A stretch of 8,951 bases of DNA from Clostridia bacterium (GTDB lineage: Bacteria; Bacillota_A; Clostridia; Lachnospirales; Cellulosilyticaceae). The DNA lies in assembly GCA_029239935.1 (NCBI GenBank), contig JARBTY010000118.1, forward strand, positions 1-8,951, in the 5' to 3' direction. The stretch's first letter is position 1. Every line of letters begins with the position of its first letter. Made by a program: the position numbers and the translations under genes. Positions 1 to 6,856 of this stretch are shown here, piece by piece. The notes under the pieces are model-generated. The model ran no database searches and was not told the DNA's origin. It saw nothing but the letters and a program-made list of their open reading frames with translations.

Positions 1-4
1 CGTA

Positions 5-44
5 AACTCGCGAGTTATAAAATTTGTATGCAAATTTCATAACT
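5..44. repeat. Two overlapping palindromes at the window edge
   Basis: Bases 5-16 (AACTCGCGAGTT) are a perfect 12-bp palindrome. Bases 13-44 form a second inverted repeat: 13-18 pairs with 39-44 and 20-26 with 31-37, with one mismatch (19/38) and a TATG loop. On the minus strand a reading frame starts with ATG at 40-38 and runs off the window after 13 codons, so this could also be the start of a divergent gene. It has no good ribosome binding site. The function is not recognised; it may be the end of a repeat element or a protein binding site. Confidence 0.4.
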
Positions 45-99
45 ACCACTCAAACAGTACGGCTAAAAACCATTTGAATAAACTGCTAAGATTTTTGTA

Positions 100-265
100 C
101 GAAATCCTCCAGAGGTAACTTCCAAACCCTAAACTCCCCCTGCTAGCCCTTGAAAGATTAAGATTAGGACTAGTTTTTGGACAGTCTGACGGCCTTAACC
201 CGAGTCGATTCCAAAGACGCCCCTTCTTACCTTGCTAAGTCTGCTTGATGGGAAATGCTATCAAA
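100..265. other. Non-coding stretch with several short stems
   Basis: No gene is visible here. Stems that can be seen: 173-181 pairs with 210-218 (nine pairs including one G-U); 112-118 can pair with 227-233 (seven pairs including one G-U) and would enclose it; 245-251 pairs with 258-264 around a six-base loop. The 3' strand of the outer stem contains CTTCTTACCTTG (223-234), which recurs exactly at 591-602 inside the leader of the cob/cbi operon. The strand and role are unknown. It could be an untranslated leader of a divergent gene, a relic of a related RNA element, or chance folding. Confidence 0.25.
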
Positions 266-485
266 GAAATTAATGATTTAGAGAACATGTGGTAGAGGGA
301 ATACATCTGTCCCTAAAGTCTTTACAAACAAAGTATTTGCAGAAGCACAATAGCATTGAAGTGAATCATTTTATCAATGAACTTTAATAGTAAATAAGAT
401 GATAAAGATAAAAAATATATAAGAGACATATAGCAAACATACAAGAAACGTAAACGAATAGAGACTTAAATACAGCGGAAATAGA
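266..485. other. AT-rich intergenic stretch without a gene
   Basis: Every frame is broken by stops and no coding signal is seen. A small hairpin pairs 296-300 with 310-314. It is not followed by a T-run, so it is not a convincing terminator. The promoter of the downstream operon probably lies here or just upstream. I found no pair of -35 and -10 boxes at 16-18 bp spacing that I would defend; the AT-rich piece around 383-423 is the likeliest zone. Confidence 0.4.
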
Positions 486-687
486 GTAAAGGGGAGGGCA
501 TCTGAGTACTGATTCCGCAGGATTTTTAGAAAAGTCTTAGGGAAATAGGCTCATCTGCCTTTAGCTCCACTGTCTGAACAAGTAAGTGCACTTCTTACCT
601 TGTGAGTTTGGAGCGTTAGATGAGACTATGAGCTTAGAGTTTTCAAAAAGACGAGGACTAAAGGAATCAGATGCCCTCTCTCTTTAC
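486..687 (+). promoter_or_regulatory. Long rod-like structured leader of the cobalamin operon
   Basis: Nearly the whole segment folds back on itself. Nested pairings from outside in are: 486-491 with 682-687; 494-505 with 667-678 (12 perfect pairs); 513-516 with 663-666; 523-533 with 640-649 (one bulge); 545-556 with 618-629 (11 pairs, one mismatch); 564-569 with 609-614; and 578-586 with 594-603 (one bulge) around a seven-base loop. It ends 39 bases before the first start codon of a vitamin B12 operon, where a cobalamin riboswitch would be expected. Only faint echoes of that family are seen (GGGAA at 540-544, ACTGT at 569-573), the usual 3' B12 box is not recognisable, and an unbranched rod is not the usual cobalamin fold. 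It may be a diverged cobalamin riboswitch, another cis-acting RNA, or a fold-back mobile element. The pairing is directly visible; the function is inferred from position. Confidence 0.5.
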
Positions 688-719
688 GGCACTCTACTAT
701 AAAATACAAAGAGAGGAGG
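677..719 (+). promoter_or_regulatory. Possible ribosome-binding-site sequestering hairpin before cobD
   Basis: CTCTCTTT (678-685) is perfectly complementary to AAAGAGAG (708-715), and 677 with 716 adds a G-U pair; the loop is 22 bases. The 3' strand overlaps the cobD Shine-Dalgarno sequence AGGAGG (714-719). The 5' strand overlaps the outer foot of the upstream rod, so closing the foot and masking the binding site are mutually exclusive. That arrangement is typical of translational switches, but the mechanism here is an inference. Confidence 0.4.
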
Positions 720-726
720 AGAACGA

Positions 727-1803
727 GTGATAAACCTTGGACATGGGGCGAATGTGGAGGACATGGCGTCTAGATACCATAAAAACCCTAAAGACGTTTT
801 GGATTTTAGTGCCAATATTAATCCATACAAAATCGAAAAATTAGATAGTTATGTGCTGGAAGCACTTCGAAGGAGCTGTCATTATCCAGATATTTATTAT
901 ACAGAGCTGAGAACAAACCTTGCGGAGTATTTAGACTGTGAAAGGGACTGGGTTATACCAGGGAATGGTGCTACAGAGCTGATGTACCTCTTGATGAAGT
1001 GCATTGATGGCCCTCTGGCTATTGTAAACCCTACCTTTTCGGAGTATGAAAGAAGTGCAAGGCTCAATCAAATCCAAGTGGTTTCATTTGCACTCAATAA
1101 GCACAATGGATTTTCTCTTGAGATGGAAGAGATAGCTAGCAGGATAGATGAATTCGAAAGTTTATTTATTTGTAATCCCAATAATCCAACAGGAAAAGTA
1201 CAAAACCTCAAAGAAATTTTAGATTTATTAAGGGAAAAGGGCAAAAAGCTTATAGTTGATGAGACCTTTATAGAGTTTGTAGAGGATGAAAAGACCTACA
1301 GTTTATTAAATTATATCAAAGACTATCCCAATCTTATAATGATTAGGGCGGCTACCAAATTTTTTGGACTGCCGGGGATTCGCTTAGGGTATGGTGTAAC
1401 CTCTGATAAAGTGCTCTTAAACAAGATGAATGCGTATAAAGAACCATGGACAGTTAATAGTTTTGCAGAGTATTTATCTCATTATATGTTTAAGGATCAG
1501 GCGTATATTGAAAGGAGCAAGACCTATTTTAAAGAGGAAAGAAAAAGAATGCTTCAAAAACTGGGAGAACTCAGGGCATTTAAAGCTTGCCCTACAGACA
1601 CCAATTTCATTTTAATAGAACTCAAAAATATAAAAGCTAAAGAGCTCAAAGAGAGGTTATTTGAAAAGTATAACCTACTTATAAGGGATGCTTCTAATTT
1701 TAAAGGATTAGATGAAAGTTTTATAAGAATTGCTATAAAAACCCAAAAAGAAAATGATTATTTAATTCATCACTTCAAAAAGGAAGATGAGCTTCATGGG
1801 TAG
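727..1803 (+). CDS. cobD: Threonine-phosphate decarboxylase CobD
   Basis: A PLP enzyme that decarboxylates L-threonine O-3-phosphate to (R)-1-aminopropan-2-ol O-2-phosphate, the linker joined to the corrin ring before the lower nucleotide loop is built. The 358 residues match a single-domain class I/II aminotransferase fold of normal CobD length. The N-terminus has the HGAN and DFSANINP motifs (residues 6-9 and 26-33) typical of CobD. NPNNPTG lies at 150-156, D178 should contact the PLP ring nitrogen, K211 in ATKFFGLPGIRLGYG is the likely Schiff-base lysine, and R334 is the likely carboxylate-binding arginine. The GTG start follows AGGAGG at 714-719 by seven bases. It is first in the operon and 11 bp upstream of cbiA. 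Histidinol-phosphate aminotransferase is a close relative, but the N-terminal motifs and the location favour CobD. No C-terminal metal-binding extension is present. Confidence 0.93.
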   Translation: MINLGHGANVEDMASRYHKNPKDVLDFSANINPYKIEKLDSYVLEALRRSCHYPDIYYTELRTNLAEYLDCERDWVIPGNGATELMYLLMKCIDGPLAIVNPTFSEYERSARLNQIQVVSFALNKHNGFSLEMEEIASRIDEFESLFICNPNNPTGKVQNLKEILDLLREKGKKLIVDETFIEFVEDEKTYSLLNYIKDYPNLIMIRAATKFFGLPGIRLGYGVTSDKVLLNKMNAYKEPWTVNSFAEYLSHYMFKDQAYIERSKTYFKEERKRMLQKLGELRAFKACPTDTNFILIELKNIKAKELKERLFEKYNLLIRDASNFKGLDESFIRIAIKTQKENDYLIHHFKKEDELHG

Positions 1804-1814
1804 AAGGGAGCATT

Positions 1815-3182
1815 ATGAAAAAATTATTAATAGCAGGTACTAACAGCGGAGTAGGTAAAACAACCATAGCCTTAGGCATCATGCAGGCTCTCAAAAACAG
1901 AGGACTGAGCGTACAGCCTTATAAGGTAGGTCCCGACTATATTGATACAGCTTATCATACGCATATTACAGGAAAGGCATCGAGGAATTTAGATGCCTAT
2001 ATGCTGGAGGATGAGCAGCTTAAGTATCTTTTTAATAAGTCTTCAAAAGACAGTGATGTTGCTGTGATAGAAGGAGTCATGGGACTTTATGACGGATATG
2101 GCATAGATATCAATAGCTGCAGCAGTGCCTATATTTCTAAGCTTCTTAAAACACCCGTTATATTAGTCATTGATGGTAAAGCCTTGGCAGCGTCAGGAGC
2201 GGCTATGGTTTTAGGTTATAAAATGCTGGATGAGCAGGTAAACCTCAAAGGGGTTATTGTAAACAATGTTAAAACGGCTTCTCATTTTCAGCTGATTAAA
2301 GGCGCGATAGAAAAGTATACTGGGATAGAGGTGCTTGGTTATTTCCCGCCTCATTCGGAGTTTGCACTGCCTTCAAGACACCTAGGACTTATTCCAAGTC
2401 ATGAAATGCTGGCATTGGAGGAAAGGCTTGGCCGCTTAGGTGAGGAAATGAGTCACTATATAGCGATAGACAGATTGTTAGAGCTTTGTGAAGGGGAGGA
2501 AATAACCACTGATTTTCATCCAGAGTTTCCAAAGGCAGCAGGTAAAACCTTGGCTTTGGCTTATGATAAAGCTTTTAATTTTTATTACGAAGACAATATA
2601 GAACTTTTAGAAGAAGCAGGACTTGAGATCAAAAGGTTTAGTCCCCTTGAGGACAAAGAACTGCCAGAATGTGATTATGTGTACATTGGGGGCGGTTTTC
2701 CAGAAGTTTTTGCAAAAGAGCTTCAGGCTAATACAACGATGAGATCATCCATTAAAAAAGCTCATGAGAAAAACATACCGATCTATGGAGAATGCGGCGG
2801 CCTGATGTATTTAGGAGAAAGTCTTACAACGCTTGAAGGCCAAAGTTATGAAATGACAGGTATTTTCAGAGGGGTAAGTACGATGACAAAGGGACTTAAG
2901 CGTTTTGGTTATTGCAAAGCGGTTGCTGAGGAAGAAACCCTTCTTTCACAAAAAGGAGATGTTTTAAGAGGTCATGAATTCCATCACTCAGAGTTTACAA
3001 CAACGGAGCGGGCAGCTTATAGAATGATTAAAGAAAGAGACGGGAAAATAATCGATGAGTGGCTGGGAGGATACAGCAAAGGTTCGGCGCTTGCCTCTTA
3101 TTTACACATTCATTTTTATACGAACCCCAATGCCCTAAATGTTTTTTTAAAAGCAGGAAACAATCATTTACAGGAAGAATAG
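1815..3182 (+). CDS. cbiA: Cobyrinate a,c-diamide synthase CbiA
   Basis: A glutamine-dependent, ATP-using amidotransferase that converts cob(II)yrinate to its a,c-diamide, the last corrin-ring step encoded in this window. The N-terminal half is a dethiobiotin-synthetase-like ATPase: P-loop GTNSGVGKTT at residues 8-17, the KVGPDYIDTAYH motif at 37-48, and EGVMGLYDG at 86-94. The C-terminal half is a class I-like glutaminase: YIGGGFPE at 290-297, the nucleophile C327 in YGECGGLMYLG, and the ASYLHIHF motif with H431/H433 near 427-434. The length of 455 residues is normal for CbiA and shorter than CobQ/CbiP relatives; the GPDYID and SYLHIHF signatures also favour CbiA. The ATG is preceded by AAGGGAG (1804-1810). 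It sits 11 bp after cobD and 11 bp before cbiC. Confidence 0.96.
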   Translation: MKKLLIAGTNSGVGKTTIALGIMQALKNRGLSVQPYKVGPDYIDTAYHTHITGKASRNLDAYMLEDEQLKYLFNKSSKDSDVAVIEGVMGLYDGYGIDINSCSSAYISKLLKTPVILVIDGKALAASGAAMVLGYKMLDEQVNLKGVIVNNVKTASHFQLIKGAIEKYTGIEVLGYFPPHSEFALPSRHLGLIPSHEMLALEERLGRLGEEMSHYIAIDRLLELCEGEEITTDFHPEFPKAAGKTLALAYDKAFNFYYEDNIELLEEAGLEIKRFSPLEDKELPECDYVYIGGGFPEVFAKELQANTTMRSSIKKAHEKNIPIYGECGGLMYLGESLTTLEGQSYEMTGIFRGVSTMTKGLKRFGYCKAVAEEETLLSQKGDVLRGHEFHHSEFTTTERAAYRMIKERDGKIIDEWLGGYSKGSALASYLHIHFYTNPNALNVFLKAGNNHLQEE

Positions 3183-3193
3183 GAGGCTCTAAA

Positions 3194-3826
3194 ATGCAGT
3201 ATATAAAAGACCCAGGATTAATTGAAAAAAATAGTTTTAGTATCATTCAAAGCATTATAGATGAGACCCGCCCCGGGTATAAATTTAAAAATGAAACACA
3301 AGAAAAAATAATTAAGCGGGCGATTCATACCACAGCGGATTTTGAATACTTAGATATTCTAAAAATATCAGAGACGGCTGTAGCTTCCATAATAGAAGGA
3401 CTTAGGCAAGGGGCTACGCTTTATACAGACACCAATATGGCACTTAGCGGCATCAATAAAACAAAGCTTGCGGCATTAGGTTGCGAGGGAAGGTGTTATG
3501 TCAGTGATGAAAGAGTCATCAAACTTGCGAAGGAAAAAGACATGACCCGTTCCATGGCAGCGGTGGAGATAGCCAGCCATGAAGAAGGAGAAAAAATCTT
3601 TGTCATTGGCAATGCACCTACTGCACTTTATAAAATAATAGAGTTTGAGCAGGAAGGGCGGCTTATGCCCAAAGCAGTTGTAGGGGTGCCAGTTGGTTTT
3701 GTTGGGGCGGCCGAGTCAAAAGAAGAGCTGGCAAAAACGGATATCCCTTATATCTTATCCAAAGGAAGAAAAGGTGGCAGCAATTTAGCAGCAGCGATTA
3801 TCAATGCCATTCTTTACACCTTATAG
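3194..3826 (+). CDS. cbiC: Cobalt-precorrin-8 methylmutase CbiC
   Basis: Moves the methyl group from C11 to C12 of cobalt-precorrin-8, giving cobyrinate. The 210 residues equal the normal family length. H45 in RAIHTTADF is the expected proton-transferring histidine. The other family stretches are TDTNM (78-82), DMTRS (116-120), GNAPTAL (139-145) and GVPVGFVGAAESKE (164-177). An in-frame ATG at 3059 would add 45 residues lying inside the end of cbiA and unlike any CbiC. The ATG at 3194 follows AGGAGG (3181-3186) by seven bases and gives the usual N-terminus, so it is the chosen start. The enzyme acts directly before CbiA in the pathway and its gene directly follows cbiA. Confidence 0.96.
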   Translation: MQYIKDPGLIEKNSFSIIQSIIDETRPGYKFKNETQEKIIKRAIHTTADFEYLDILKISETAVASIIEGLRQGATLYTDTNMALSGINKTKLAALGCEGRCYVSDERVIKLAKEKDMTRSMAAVEIASHEEGEKIFVIGNAPTALYKIIEFEQEGRLMPKAVVGVPVGFVGAAESKEELAKTDIPYILSKGRKGGSNLAAAIINAILYTL

Positions 3827-3834
3827 GCAGCCTT

Positions 3835-4947
3835 ATGGAAGAATATGTGTATATTGATGGTAAAAAATACAGAAGAGGTTATACAACCGGAGCTTGTGCA
3901 ACAGGGGCCGCCAAAGCAGCAGCCTATATGCTTATGACACAATGCAAGGTAGAGCAGATTGAAATAGATACGCCAAAAGGTATCAGGCTTTCCCTAAAGG
4001 TCGAACATGTGGAAATAGAAAAAGACTGTGTAAGATGTGCCATTCAAAAAGACGGGGGCGATGATATTGATGCAACCCATAAAGCGTATATCTATGCTGT
4101 TGTAAGACCCAATGAACGAGGGGAAATCAGGCTTTTTGGAGGCACTGGAGTAGGGGTTGTTACCCAAAAGGGAATAGGGATAGAAATAGGTCAGCCTGCT
4201 ATCAATAAAACTCCAAAAGAGATGATTTTAAAAGAGGTTAGCGGCGCCGTAGGAAGTCGCGGGGTAGATATTACAATAGAAGTACCAGATGGAGAAGCCA
4301 TAGCAAAAAAAACGTTTAACCCAAGACTAGGTATCGTTGGGGGCATCTCCATTATAGGAACCACTGGAATCGTTGAGCCAATGTCAGATGAGGGCTGGAA
4401 AAAATCCCTTTCTCTGGAGCTTCAGATGAAAAAAGCCCAAGGAATGGATCAAATCATTTTAGTCAGTGGTAACCATGGAGAACGGTTCGCTAGGGAAGTT
4501 CTTGGACTAAATCCAGCGGCTATTGTCAGAACCAGTAATTTTATTGGTTACATGTTAAGTGAAGCCAAACGGATGGACTATAAAAAGATTCTTTTAATAG
4601 GTCATTTAGGTAAATATATCAAGCTTGCAGCAGGTATTTTTAATACCCATAGCAAGGTGGCAGATGCAAGAAGTGAAATATTGGTGGCCTATTTGGCACT
4701 GATGGGTGCACCGCTTGAAATGCTTCAAAAGGTGGAGAAATGTTTGACGACTGAAAGTGCTATGGAGCTTATTGCGGGCAGCAGATATGAGGAAGTTTAT
4801 ACCCTTGTAGCCCAAAAATGCAAGGAGCGTTCAGAACTTTATATGAATGAGGACGCTGTTCAGGCGGAAGTTATTATTTTCTCTTTGGATGGGAAACTGC
4901 TGGGGCAGTCAGAAAAAGCGAGGGAGCTTATGGAGGAACTCAAATGA
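3835..4947 (+). CDS. cbiD: Cobalt-precorrin-5B C1-methyltransferase CbiD
   Basis: Transfers a methyl group from S-adenosylmethionine to C1 of cobalt-precorrin-5B, giving cobalt-precorrin-6A. CbiD is specific to the anaerobic pathway and is not related to the other precorrin methyltransferases. Family signatures are visible along the 370 residues: GYTTGACATGAAKAA (15-29), GGDDIDATH (74-82), FGGTGVGVVT (101-110), NPRLGIVGGISIIGTTGIV (162-180), GNHGERFA (212-219) and GHLGKYIKLAAGIFNTHSK (256-274). It starts eight bases after the cbiC stop with only a weak AGG-type ribosome binding site overlapping that stop, so it probably depends on ribosomes arriving from cbiC. Its end overlaps cbiE by four bases (ATGA). 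The length is normal. Confidence 0.97.
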   Translation: MEEYVYIDGKKYRRGYTTGACATGAAKAAAYMLMTQCKVEQIEIDTPKGIRLSLKVEHVEIEKDCVRCAIQKDGGDDIDATHKAYIYAVVRPNERGEIRLFGGTGVGVVTQKGIGIEIGQPAINKTPKEMILKEVSGAVGSRGVDITIEVPDGEAIAKKTFNPRLGIVGGISIIGTTGIVEPMSDEGWKKSLSLELQMKKAQGMDQIILVSGNHGERFAREVLGLNPAAIVRTSNFIGYMLSEAKRMDYKKILLIGHLGKYIKLAAGIFNTHSKVADARSEILVAYLALMGAPLEMLQKVEKCLTTESAMELIAGSRYEEVYTLVAQKCKERSELYMNEDAVQAEVIIFSLDGKLLGQSEKARELMEELK

Positions 4948-5552
4948 TTTATGTGATAGGCATTGGACCAGGAGACACCAGTTATTTGACGCAAAAAGGA
5001 GAGGCCATTATTCAAAAAGCAGACATTATCATTGGAGCCCAAAGAAATCTGGAAAGTATAGACAAGGTTACCGGCACAAAAATAGAGCTTAGTTCAAAAC
5101 TGAGTGCACTAACGGAATATCTTGAAGCAAACCTAGATAAGGACATTGCTGTATTAGCCAGTGGGGATCCACTGATTTATGGGATTGGCAAGTATCTATC
5201 AGAGCAGTTTGCAGCCAGTCAGTTAACCATTATACCTGGTATAAGTGCTGTTCAATATATGTTTTCAAAAATACCTTTGGATATGAATGAACTTTATATC
5301 ACAAGCAGCCATGGTAAAAAGCCAGATTTTAATCAAATCCTAAGTTATGCTAAAGTAGCTATGGTCACAGACCACCTTATTGGACCTGCTGAAATAGCAC
5401 AAGAGATTTTGATAAGAGGGTTATCTAAAGTCATTTGGATAGGAGAAAACTTAACCTATCCAGATGAAAAAATAAGCAAAACCCTGCCGAAAGACGTGAA
5501 AAAAGGGACGAAGTTTAAGAGAAATGTTGTGGTGATTTTAGATGAAAAATAG
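4944..5552 (+). CDS. cbiE: Cobalt-precorrin-7 C5-methyltransferase CbiE
   Basis: A SAM-dependent methyltransferase of the precorrin/tetrapyrrole (class III) fold that methylates C5 of cobalt-precorrin-7. In some bacteria it is fused to the CbiT domain as CobL; here it is a separate gene overlapping cbiT by 11 bp. Visible motifs: GIGPGD (6-11) at the N-terminus, the SAM-contacting LASGDPLIYGIG (71-82), IPGISAVQYMFSKI (97-110), and SSHGK (121-125). Its 202 residues match the family. The ATG is placed seven bases after GGAGG (4932-4936), which lies inside the end of cbiD. CbiE and CbiH begin with the same ten residues, but the SGDPLIYG and SSHG motifs identify this one as CbiE. Confidence 0.93.
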   Translation: MIYVIGIGPGDTSYLTQKGEAIIQKADIIIGAQRNLESIDKVTGTKIELSSKLSALTEYLEANLDKDIAVLASGDPLIYGIGKYLSEQFAASQLTIIPGISAVQYMFSKIPLDMNELYITSSHGKKPDFNQILSYAKVAMVTDHLIGPAEIAQEILIRGLSKVIWIGENLTYPDEKISKTLPKDVKKGTKFKRNVVVILDEK

Positions 5553-6111
5553 TGCATTTATAACAGGAGCTGCCCCTATAACAAAAGAAGAAGTGAGGGC
5601 AATCGTTCTTAGCAAACTGGAACTGGTTCATAAAAAAAGTTTTTTGGATATAGGAGCTGGTACAGGCAGTGTAAGTATACAGGCAGCAATAGAGTATCCC
5701 AACCTAAAGGTTACAGCTATTGAGCATCATGAAGAAGCGCTAAAGCTTGTAGAAAGCAATAAAAAACGGTTTGGTTTGGAGAATGTATGCATCAAAAAAG
5801 GTCATGCTCCCATAGAACTGTCTCAAAAGGTAGATGCGATTTTTATTGGAGGCAGTGATGGAGAGTTGGAAGAGATTATCAAGTGGAGCTATGGGTTATT
5901 AAATGAAGGGGGCAGTCTGGCAGCCAATTTTCTGCTCATTGATCATTTTTATGAGGCCCTTAGACTCCTTAAAGAAGCTCAGTTCATAAGTATTGAGGCG
6001 ACGATGCTAAGTGTCTGCAAGCTCGAAAAGTTAGGAAAAGGGGAATACTTTAAACCCTTTAATCCGATCTATATCATATCTTGCAACAGGGAGGGTAAAA
6101 GCAATGAATAA
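5542..6111 (+). CDS. cbiT: Cobalt-precorrin-6B C15-methyltransferase (decarboxylating) CbiT
   Basis: Methylates C15 and removes the acetate carboxyl at C12 of cobalt-precorrin-6B; CbiE then acts on the product. It is a Rossmann-fold (class I) methyltransferase: glycine-rich SAM loop [12 protein letters not shown] (35-46), an acidic residue E61 at the end of the second strand (VTAIEHH), [11 protein letters not shown] (101-111), and NPIYII near the C-terminus (174-179). The N-terminus [14 protein letters not shown] (6-19) is the usual CbiT opening, which supports this start although its ribosome binding site (GGTG near 5531) is poor. The start lies 11 bp inside cbiE, so coupling is likely. Its 189 residues match stand-alone CbiT proteins. 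Confidence 0.94.
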   Translation: MKNSAFITGAAPITKEEVRAIVLSKLELVHKKSFLDIGAGTGSVSIQAAIEYPNLKVTAIEHHEEALKLVESNKKRFGLENVCIKKGHAPIELSQKVDAIFIGGSDGELEEIIKWSYGLLNEGGSLAANFLLIDHFYEALRLLKEAQFISIEATMLSVCKLEKLGKGEYFKPFNPIYIISCNREGKSNE

Positions 6112-6856
6112 AATACATTTTGTAGGGGCTGGCCCAGGAGACAAAGAACTGATTACATTAAAAGGGTATAAGCTGTTAAGTCAGGCAGATTGTGTAATCT
6201 ATGCAGGATCTTTGGTTAATCCCGAACTACTTGAATATTGTAAGGAAGACTGTGCGATTTACAATAGTGCGACTATGGATCTTGGAGAAATTATTGAGGT
6301 GATGGCAGAAGGGATTAAAAGTCATAAAAATGTGGTAAGGCTTCAAACCGGTGACTTTTCGATCTATGGTTCCATCAGAGAGCAGGCGGAAGAGCTTGGA
6401 AAACTAGGCATCAGTTATGACTGTACGCCGGGGGTCAGTTCGTTTTTAGGTGCAGCCTCCGCGTTGGGCGTCGAATATACGGTGCCGGAGGTCTCACAAA
6501 GTGTTGTCATCACAAGAGCAGAGGGGAGAACGCCTGTACCCTCTAAAGAATCCATCAAGTCTTTTGCGCAGCATCAGACATCCATGGTCATCTTTTTATC
6601 CGTTCAAATGATAGGGCAAGTGGTAGCAGATCTTATAGAAGGCGGTTATCCATCAGAAACTGAGATTGCAGTGGTTTACAAAGCGACTTGGAAAGATGAA
6701 AAAATAGTCAGGGGAACGCTGCAAACTATTGAAAGCCAAGTGAAAGAAAATCATATTAATAAAACCGCACTGATTATGGTAGGCAAGTTTTTGGGAAATG
6801 AGTATAATTATTCCAAACTCTATGATAAGGATTTTGTTCATGAATACAGACCATAA
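6104..6856 (+). CDS. cbiF: Cobalt-precorrin-4 C11-methyltransferase CbiF
   Basis: Transfers a methyl group from S-adenosylmethionine to C11 of cobalt-precorrin-4, giving cobalt-precorrin-5A. It belongs to the class III tetrapyrrole methyltransferases: GAGPGD (8-13), [11 protein letters not shown] (33-43), TGDFSIYGS (82-90), [15 protein letters not shown] (108-122), and the CbiF/CobM-specific [10 protein letters not shown] (137-146). The C-terminal [15 protein letters not shown] also fits this family. The TGDF segment has phenylalanine where the family usually has proline (TGDP). The start has a strong AGGGAGGG (6088-6095) eight bases upstream and overlaps cbiT by eight bases. Its end overlaps cbiG by 17 bp. 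The length (250) is normal. Confidence 0.96.
   Translation: MNKIHFVGAGPGDKELITLKGYKLLSQADCVIYAGSLVNPELLEYCKEDCAIYNSATMDLGEIIEVMAEGIKSHKNVVRLQTGDFSIYGSIREQAEELGKLGISYDCTPGVSSFLGAASALGVEYTVPEVSQSVVITRAEGRTPVPSKESIKSFAQHQTSMVIFLSVQMIGQVVADLIEGGYPSETEIAVVYKATWKDEKIVRGTLQTIESQVKENHINKTALIMVGKFLGNEYNYSKLYDKDFVHEYRP

Noticed and set aside
199..216. GAGTCGATTCC resembles the T-arm of a tRNA
   Set aside because: No acceptor stem, D-arm or anticodon arm of the right geometry can be built around it on either strand.
296..314. AGGGA/TCCCT hairpin as a terminator of an upstream gene
   Set aside because: The stem is only five base pairs and is not followed by a T-run; no upstream plus-strand gene is visible.
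610..624. GTTAGAT (616-622) inside a folded segment, suggesting an integron attC site
   Set aside because: A matching RYYYAAC box on the other arm is missing, the segment is longer than usual attC sites, and no gene cassette or integrase is present.
683..705. TATAAAAT at 698-705 as a -10 box for cobD
   Set aside because: It lies just before the ribosome binding site, which would leave almost no leader, and no -35 box stands at a suitable distance.
3059..3193. N-terminal extension of CbiC from an in-frame ATG at 3059
   Set aside because: It would overlap cbiA by more than 120 bp, encodes residues unlike CbiC, and the ATG at 3194 has a well-placed AGGAGG.
3028..3246. Minus-strand and other-frame open frames inside the cbi genes (for example 3028-3246, 4606-4815, 6653-6931, 7149-7340)
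   Set aside because: They lie opposite or within well-identified genes, lack ribosome binding sites or recognisable domains, and are explained as shadows of the coding frames.
6798..6839. Upstream ATG for CbiG at 6798
   Set aside because: It adds 14 non-family residues inside cbiF and has no spaced ribosome binding site; 6840 has AAGGA eight bases upstream and gives the normal CbiG start.
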